NCBI RefSeq assembly: GCF_001422925.1
Contig: NZ_LMNI01000010.1
Coordinates: forward strand, 1,103,542 to 1,167,541
Source: Microbacterium sp. Leaf288
GTDB lineage: Bacteria > Actinomycetota > Actinomycetes > Actinomycetales > Microbacteriaceae
Reading direction: 5' to 3'
DNA: 64,000 bases
Shown: one piece after another, positions 59,193-64,000 of the stretch
How the letters are laid out: each line of letters starts with the position of its first letter
How positions within the stretch are numbered: the stretch's first letter is position 1
Made by a program: the position numbers and the translations under genes
The notes under the pieces: model-generated
The model's database searches: none
What the model was told of the DNA's origin: nothing
The model's input: the letters and a program-made list of their open reading frames with translations, nothing else

Positions 59193-60725
59193 TCATCCTC
59201 GCAGAAGGGCGCGGAGCGACTCGATCGTGTCGGCCTCGTCGGGACGCTTGTCGGGGCGATAGCCCTTCACCCGGGCGAAGCGCAGAGCGACCCCGCCCGG
59301 GTAGCGCGTCGACCGCTGCACGCCGTCGATCGCGATCTCGACCACCGTCTCGGGGCGCACGTGCACGGCGTACGCGGAGCGGTGGGTCTCGATGGTCGGG
59401 AAGTGCTCGGTCTGCCATTTCAGCGTCGCGTCGGTGAGGCCCTTGAACGTCTTTCCCACCATCACGAAGCCGCCCGGCTCGCCGAAGTCGCCCTCCGGGT
59501 CGCGGGCGCCCAGGTGCAGGTTCGACAGCTGTCCGGTTCGGCGGCCCGACCCCCACTCGACGGCCAGCACGACGAGGTCGTAGGTGAGCACCGGCTTGAC
59601 CTTGAGCCAGCTCTTGCCGCGCCGCCCGGCGGCGTAGGGAGCGTCGAGCGCCTTGACCATGACGCCCTCGTGGCCCGCCGCGAGCGCCTGGCGCGAGAAC
59701 TCCTCGGCCTTCGCCGGGTCGTCGGTGACGACGCCCGGCATGCGTGCATCGCCCACGGCTCGATCGAGCAGCTCGAGCCGCGTCGCGAGCGGCTCGTCGA
59801 TCAGGTCGCGGCCATCGAGATGGAGGATGTCGAAGAACCACGGCCTCAGCACCGTGGCCGCCGCGTCGTCGCCCATCGATCCGAACCGCGACATCGTGTC
59901 TTGGAACGGCCGCGGACCGCCGTCCTCGTCGAGCGACAGCGTCTCGCCATCGAGGATCACCCGCTCGGCGGGCAGTGCCCGCACTGCTTCGACGAGCTCG
60001 GGCACGCGGTGGGTGATGTCGGCGAGGCTCCGTGTGAAGACGCGAACGTCGTCGCCGTCGCGATGCACCTGGATGCGCGCCCCGTCGAGCTTGTATTCGA
60101 CGGATGCTGCTGCCCCGAGAGTCTCGAGCGCCTCCGTCGTCGAGCCCGCCGTCGCAGCGAGCATCGGCAGCACTCCGCGCCCCACCTCGAGGCCGACCGC
60201 CGCGAGCTCGTCGGCGTCGCCGGTGAGCGCGATGCGCGCCGTGGCACCCAGGTCACCGGAGAGCATGGCGGCCCGCCGCACGACGGGCGCTTCACGTTCG
60301 GAACCCTTCGCGATCGCATCGAGGAGCACACCCTCCAGCGCCCCGGTGCGCAGCTCGCCGGTCATGACGCGCGCCAGGAAGTCCCATTCGTCGGCCGTGG
60401 CGGCCGCGGCGAGCGCATCGAGCTCCCCGCGACGCGCGAGCACCGAGCCCGCACCATCGGCCCCTGCCAGTCGGCTGAGGGACGCGTCCACATCGAGCAC
60501 GGTCAGCGTCGGTGTCTCGGCATGGACGACGTCGAGGCCCATGAGACTCCGCCACCCGACGCCGAGCCGCCCCTGCCGCGGACTGGCGGTGAGGAATCCG
60601 ATGGCGGGAGCGACCTCGTCGGGCTGAAGCGCGCGCAGCAACGTGGCGAGGACGGCGATCTTGGCCAAGCGCGACGAGGTCGACGCGACTTCGCCCGTCG
60701 CGGTCACCAGCTCGTTCAGCAGCAC
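59193..60725 (-). CDS. ATP-dependent DNA ligase (LigB-like)
   Basis: This 510-residue ligase has an N-terminal DNA-binding domain (about 1-190), a nucleotidyltransferase core with adenylation Lys212 in EYKLDGARIQVH, the motif III/IIIa region FFDILHLDGRDL, motif IV EGVMVK and motif V WLKVKP, and a C-terminal OB fold. It is close in length to mycobacterial LigB (507 residues), one of the auxiliary ATP-dependent ligases that supplement NAD-dependent LigA. The start is GTG 60725. It lies 42 bases downstream of the epimerase gene on the same strand and is probably read from the LLM operon promoter. Confidence 0.93.
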   Translation of the reverse strand: MLLNELVTATGEVASTSSRLAKIAVLATLLRALQPDEVAPAIGFLTASPRQGRLGVGWRSLMGLDVVHAETPTLTVLDVDASLSRLAGADGAGSVLARRGELDALAAAATADEWDFLARVMTGELRTGALEGVLLDAIAKGSEREAPVVRRAAMLSGDLGATARIALTGDADELAAVGLEVGRGVLPMLAATAGSTTEALETLGAAASVEYKLDGARIQVHRDGDDVRVFTRSLADITHRVPELVEAVRALPAERVILDGETLSLDEDGGPRPFQDTMSRFGSMGDDAAATVLRPWFFDILHLDGRDLIDEPLATRLELLDRAVGDARMPGVVTDDPAKAEEFSRQALAAGHEGVMVKALDAPYAAGRRGKSWLKVKPVLTYDLVVLAVEWGSGRRTGQLSNLHLGARDPEGDFGEPGGFVMVGKTFKGLTDATLKWQTEHFPTIETHRSAYAVHVRPETVVEIAIDGVQRSTRYPGGVALRFARVKGYRPDKRPDEADTIESLRALLRG

Positions 60726-60767
60726 ATCGGCATTCTGGCACCGGCCCCCGACACATGTCCCCGGCTG

Positions 60768-61739
60768 TTAACGCGCGACCGTCCTCAGCGCGGACTCCAG
60801 GTCGCGGTGCGCGAACTCGTAGCCGGCCGACAGCAGCACGTCGGGCACCACCCACCGGCTCTTGAGCACGAGCTCGGGTTCGGTGCGCAGCACCGCCATC
60901 GCCGGCTCCAGCATGAAGCGGTAGGCGGGAAGGCCGATCGGCTGCCCGACGACGCGTCGCAGCGTCGCCATGAGCGTGCGGTTGTCGCTCACCTCCGGAG
61001 CCGCGAGGTTCACGGGACCGTCGATCTCGGGCCGGTCGCGCATGAAGCGCACCGCGCCGACGACGTCGTCGAGGTGGATCCAGCTGAATCGCTGCCGCCC
61101 GCGCGACCGGTGCCAGGGCTGCCTCCCGTTCCCCGTCGGCTGGGCGCCGATCCCGCGGTACCGACGGTGCGCCCACCACCAGCCGTCGTACTGCGGGCCG
61201 CCGAGACCGAGCCGCGCGAGCCGAAGGAGCATACGCGTCGCCGGGCCGTCGCCGATGACGATGGCCATCCGCAGCGCGACGCGACGCGTCGCCGGCAGAT
61301 CGCCCGCGAAGAACTCTTCTTCCCAGTTCCGCGCCACATCCACCGAGAATCCTTCACCGAGCTCCCCGTCGGCTTCTGTCTGCGGCCGGTCCATCGCGTA
61401 GCGATAGATGGTGGCGGTGCTGGCGTTGAGCCACAGCGGAGGCGGGGTCGCAGCATCCGTCACCGCCTCGCGCAGCGTCTTCGTCGTCTCGACCCGCGAC
61501 CGCAGGATCTCGTCGCGGTTCGCGTCGGTATAGCGGCAGTCCACCGACTTTCCGGCGAGGTTCACGAGCACCGCGGCGCCCTCGACGAGTGCACGGATGC
61601 CGCCGCCGTCGTCCCACGTCGCATCGGCGTTCGAGCGGCCGATCGTGCGCACGTCGTACCCGTCCTCGGCGAAGGCGCGCACGAGCGCCTGGCCGACGAA
61701 GCCCGATGCGCCGGCGAGGACGGCGACCGGCCGGCTCAT
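60768..61739 (-). CDS. NAD-dependent epimerase-like protein (TIGR01777/DUF1731 type)
   Basis: This is a 323-residue extended short-chain dehydrogenase-like protein. The Rossmann motif GASGFVGQALV lies at the N terminus, then VNLAGKSVDCRYT, LNASTATIYRY with the conserved SxT and Y of SDRs, and the C-terminal DUF1731 region with WVVPDVLLSAGYEF. The NASTATIYR motif shows the catalytic Ser/Thr, although the YxxxK triad is not obvious (typical of this subfamily). The start ATG 61739 overlaps the DoxX-like stop (ATGA). Substrate unknown. Confidence 0.88.
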   Translation of the reverse strand: MSRPVAVLAGASGFVGQALVRAFAEDGYDVRTIGRSNADATWDDGGGIRALVEGAAVLVNLAGKSVDCRYTDANRDEILRSRVETTKTLREAVTDAATPPPLWLNASTATIYRYAMDRPQTEADGELGEGFSVDVARNWEEEFFAGDLPATRRVALRMAIVIGDGPATRMLLRLARLGLGGPQYDGWWWAHRRYRGIGAQPTGNGRQPWHRSRGRQRFSWIHLDDVVGAVRFMRDRPEIDGPVNLAAPEVSDNRTLMATLRRVVGQPIGLPAYRFMLEPAMAVLRTEPELVLKSRWVVPDVLLSAGYEFAHRDLESALRTVAR

Positions 61740-62137
61740 CGGCTGCTGCCCGGCGTGCCGCTCGTGCTCCACAGGGCCCATCCGACCAGCAGCGGCTGCA
61801 GGAGCAGCCGGACGAACCGTGCCCGATCGGTGCGCAGCATGGGCGCCGACCGGCCCGTCCGCCACTGATGGACGTTGCCCGGGAAGACGGCCACGAAGAA
61901 CGCGGCCACCGCCCAGCCGACGCGGCGGCGCTCGGCGGGAAAGGCCACGAGCGCGCTGCCGAGCATCAGCTCGACGACCCCCGACGCGACCACGATCGTG
62001 TCCGTGTCGGTGTGGAACAGCCGCGTCGCCCAATCGGGTACGACGATGCGGTAACCGCGGCGCCCCCACAAGAGGTGAGAGGCGCCCGCGGCGGCCAGCA
62101 GCGTCGCGAGCGCCCAGCGGGCGACGACCCGCGTCAC
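61736..62137 (-). CDS. DoxX-like small membrane protein
   Basis: This is a 133-residue protein with four hydrophobic segments, resembling the DoxX/SURF4 superfamily: RWALATLLAAAGASHLLWG at the N terminus, VVASGVVELMLGSALVAFP, VGWAVAAFFVAVFPGNVHQW, and LLQPLLVGWALWS at the C terminus. DoxX proteins are associated with quinone-linked redox and oxidative-stress complexes. The start is GTG 62137, overlapping the LLM gene stop (GTGA). Both ends overlap neighbours, so it is firmly part of the operon. Confidence 0.8.
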   Translation of the reverse strand: MTRVVARWALATLLAAAGASHLLWGRRGYRIVVPDWATRLFHTDTDTIVVASGVVELMLGSALVAFPAERRRVGWAVAAFFVAVFPGNVHQWRTGRSAPMLRTDRARFVRLLLQPLLVGWALWSTSGTPGSSR

Positions 62138-62898
62138 CCGAGGGCCTCGGCGACGGCGTCGATGAAGCGGAGGTGTTCGTCGAGGCTGCCCGAGGCGGTG
62201 ATGGCCCGGAGGACCACCTCGTCGGCGGCGGCGCGATAGGCGGCGATCCGGTCCCGCAGCGCAGCGGGCCGGATGACGGTCTCCGCCGCCTGGACCCCCA
62301 GTCGGGCGAAGTTCGCCGCGTAGGCGGGGTACCCGGCGTAGCGCTGCGCCTCCTCATCGAGCGCGGAGATCGCGTCGGGGTCGGCCGCCGTCCGCACGTA
62401 CAGCGCGACGTGCGCCGTGCGGGCGAGCTCGTGAGCATGCCGTGCCTGGTCGGCCGCGATCTCCGGGGTGAGCCAGCTGAGAAGGAGCCCGTCGGATGCC
62501 TCCGCCCCCGTGCGCCGCATCCTCGGGCCGAGCGCGCCGACCACGACACGCGCCTCGGTGCCCGCGCGGAGGGCGGTGGCAGCATCCGTCACCCGATCCA
62601 CGGCACCGTGGCGCAGCTGCCCGGAGCCGATGCCGAGCACGAGGCGGTCGGCGGGGAGTCCTGCCGCGCGGGCGAGGATGTCGTCGGGCGTGCGACGGTC
62701 GATCGGAAGCACTCCCGTGGCGAGCACGAGCCGCTCGGTCGCACCCGCGCTGGCCGCGAGCACGGCCAGCGCGTCGTGGCCCGGAGTGTCGTTGACCCAC
62801 AAGGCGTGCAGTCCCGCGGCCTCCGCCGCCGCCGCGACACGCGCACCGACCTCTGCGCCGGCCGCCGCGGCGATCCCGATCGAGAGCGCCGCGGTCAT
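62134..62898 (-). CDS. LLM-class flavin-dependent oxidoreductase, short form (second gene)
   Basis: This 254-residue member of the luciferase-like monooxygenase fold is probably F420- or FMN-dependent. Visible parts: AAAAEAAGLHALWVNDTPG, RLVLATGVLPIDRRTPDDILARAAGLPADRLVLGIG (only partially given here), VVGALGPRMRRTGAEASDGLLLSWLTPE, which resembles the LLM C-terminal domain. It is about 40-80 residues shorter than usual LLM enzymes, so part of the barrel may be reduced. The start ATG 62898 overlaps the stop of the upstream LLM gene (ATGA). Confidence 0.82.
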   Translation of the reverse strand: MTAALSIGIAAAAGAEVGARVAAAAEAAGLHALWVNDTPGHDALAVLAASAGATERLVLATGVLPIDRRTPDDILARAAGLPADRLVLGIGSGQLRHGAVDRVTDAATALRAGTEARVVVGALGPRMRRTGAEASDGLLLSWLTPEIAADQARHAHELARTAHVALYVRTAADPDAISALDEEAQRYAGYPAYAANFARLGVQAAETVIRPAALRDRIAAYRAAADEVVLRAITASGSLDEHLRFIDAVAEALG

Positions 62899-63770
62899 GC
62901 GACGTGCGCGCCGACGAGCTTGGAGACCTCGGCGGCCGCCCGGTAGAACTCCGCGATGTCGCCGCGGGACGAGGGCAGCAGCACCACGTCGTCGACGCCG
63001 GCGTCGAAGAAGCGCTGCGCGTCGGCGGCGACGTCCGCCGGGTCGCCCCACAGCGAGCGCTCGGCGGGATCGGGCTTGTCGCCCACGTCGGCGATCGCCC
63101 GCGCCTCGGCATCCGCGCCGAAGGCGGTGACGACGTAGGCCACCACGTCGTGGTCACCGGTGCGACCCGACGCGGCACGCGCCTCGCGGATGGCGGCCGT
63201 CGCGATGGCGTACTCCCCCGCCGTGTGCCCGCTGTCGAGCACGGTCCCGTCGCCCACCTCGCCGCTCAGCCGCAGTGTCTTCGGACCCTCTGCCGCCGCG
63301 TACACGAGCGGCGGCGCGACCGGCGGATAGTCCAGACGCACGTCGCGGAGGGTGACATAGCGTCCGTCGACGCTCATCTGGTCACCGGCGAGCAGGCCGC
63401 GCAGCGCCGGCACGTACTCGCGCATCAGGGTCAGCGGCGAGGCGACGCGCGACCCGACCTGCCCCATCCAATCGAGCACGCCGTGGCCGACCCCGGGAAG
63501 CAGCCGGCCGGGGAACAGCCGCTCGACCGTGGCGATCTCCATCGCCGTTGCGGCGACATTCCTCAGCGGCATCGGCGCGATCCCGATGCCGATGCGCAGA
63601 GCGTCGGTCCAGGCGAGGGCCGCGCCCACCGTGGCGAAGGCGGACTGGCGGAAGCAGTCCTCCCAGATCCACAGCTCGGGCAGTCCCCCGGATTCGGCGG
63701 CGCGCACCGCGTCGCGGAACTCGTCGGGGCTGTGCGTGTACGGGTTGAAGATCGCGCCGATGCGGGTCAT
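62895..63770 (-). CDS. LLM-class F420-dependent oxidoreductase (first gene of operon)
   Basis: This 291-residue enzyme has the bacterial-luciferase-like TIM barrel. Motifs: GAIFNPYTHSPDEFRDAVRAAE, ELWIWEDCFRQSAFATVGAALAWT, IGIGIAPMPLRNVAATAMEIATVERL, PGRLLPGVGHGVLDWMGQVG and VDDVVLLP near the C terminus. These match the F420-dependent reductases common in actinobacteria. ATG 63770 is chosen because the family N terminus begins there. It is the first gene of a chain LLM, LLM, DoxX-like, epimerase in which every junction overlaps by four bases. The promoter must lie in 63771-63900. Confidence 0.88.
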   Translation of the reverse strand: MTRIGAIFNPYTHSPDEFRDAVRAAESGGLPELWIWEDCFRQSAFATVGAALAWTDALRIGIGIAPMPLRNVAATAMEIATVERLFPGRLLPGVGHGVLDWMGQVGSRVASPLTLMREYVPALRGLLAGDQMSVDGRYVTLRDVRLDYPPVAPPLVYAAAEGPKTLRLSGEVGDGTVLDSGHTAGEYAIATAAIREARAASGRTGDHDVVAYVVTAFGADAEARAIADVGDKPDPAERSLWGDPADVAADAQRFFDAGVDDVVLLPSSRGDIAEFYRAAAEVSKLVGAHVA

Positions 63771-63920
63771 GCATCCCACTCTGTCAGGCCGTGCCGACAC
63801 GCGAGAAGCACGGCGTCGGCGACGGGCGGCATCGGTGTGCCCACCGCATCAACAGGTCAACCAGGATTCCACAGGAGATCTCGGCCCTGGGGTGCCCCAG
63901 TTGTGGTGGAGTCTGGTCCT
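63771..63920 (-). promoter_or_regulatory. Promoter region of the LLM operon
   Basis: This 150-base stretch precedes the LLM operon on the minus strand. I see no clear promoter boxes. The right part (from about 63840) is less GC-rich and leads into the atypical frame at the window end. Confidence 0.35.
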
Positions 63921-64000
63921 GTGGTGGAGATGAATGCTGGGAGTAGGGATCCCCGGGCTGGTGGGCGCCATCAGTACACGCCGGCAGAGCGGGCCGAGGC
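63921..64000 (+). CDS. Unrecognised open frame running off the window
   Basis: From GTG 63921 (or ATG 63930) the frame reads MNAGSRDPRAGGRHQYTPAE and is still open at the last base. Codons such as AAT, GCT, AGT, AGG and GAT are rare elsewhere in the window, which suggests a gene of different origin. A 10-base repeat TGTGGTGGAG lies at 63902-63911 and 63920-63929. The start of a mobile-element or phage-type gene is possible, but too little is visible to identify it. Confidence 0.3.
   Translation, partial: MVEMNAGSRDPRAGGRHQYTPAERAE

Overview
The window is high-GC (roughly 70% by eye) chromosomal DNA from an actinobacterium, most likely Microbacteriaceae and Microbacterium-like. Supporting points are heavy use of GTG starts, F420-type LLM oxidoreductases, a DtxR/IdeR-type iron box, an Eis-like acetyltransferase, a protein O-mannosyltransferase next to rsmI, and an LPPTG-anchored surface protein. 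No rRNA, tRNA, CRISPR array or complete insertion sequence was recognised. About 50 protein genes are packed tightly, many with ATGA, GTGA or TGATG stop/start overlaps, and no gene-free stretch exceeds 300 bases.

Region 1 (1-14.3 kb) holds the end of an iron-transport operon behind an iron box, then eis. The minus-strand housekeeping genes ispE, rsmA, nudix, tatD and metG follow. This core block, which continues to rsmI at 29 kb, is interrupted three times by accessory genes: an aldo/keto reductase with a convergent Stealth (CpsY-like)/cyclic-nucleotide phosphodiesterase pair, two MFS transporters, and the large galactan locus.

Region 2 (14.3-28.9 kb) is an inducible beta-1,4-galactan (pectin side-chain) utilisation system: a LacI repressor, two perfect 16-bp operators, a GH42 beta-galactosidase, an ABC importer (binding lipoprotein and two permeases, no ATPase) and a secreted multidomain GH53 endo-galactanase. 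It is followed by a 1452-residue cell-wall-anchored protein made of about nine prealbumin-like repeats. A logical model is extracellular cleavage by GH53, uptake of galacto-oligosaccharides, and intracellular hydrolysis by GH42.

Region 3 (28.8-45.5 kb) is mostly housekeeping and redox genes: rsmI, pmt, a DUF255 thioredoxin-like protein, an aldo/keto reductase, hrpA, a quinone reductase, a sulfurtransferase divergent from metY, a Gfo/Idh/MocA oxidoreductase with a NYN-LOTUS protein, and a hydrolase with an FAD-linked oxidase.

Region 4 (45.5-53.7 kb) carries a ROK regulator and two tandem, paralogous XylFGH-type sugar ABC transporters with single-domain ATPases, closed by a 15-bp-stem terminator.

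Region 5 (53.7-64 kb) has a sirtuin coupled to a degenerate alpha/beta-hydrolase, a CitMHS citrate transporter divergent from a CitA/CitB-like two-component system, an ATP-dependent DNA ligase, and an overlapping four-gene operon of two LLM oxidoreductases, a DoxX-like membrane protein and an epimerase. The last 80 bases begin an open frame with codon use unlike the rest of the window.
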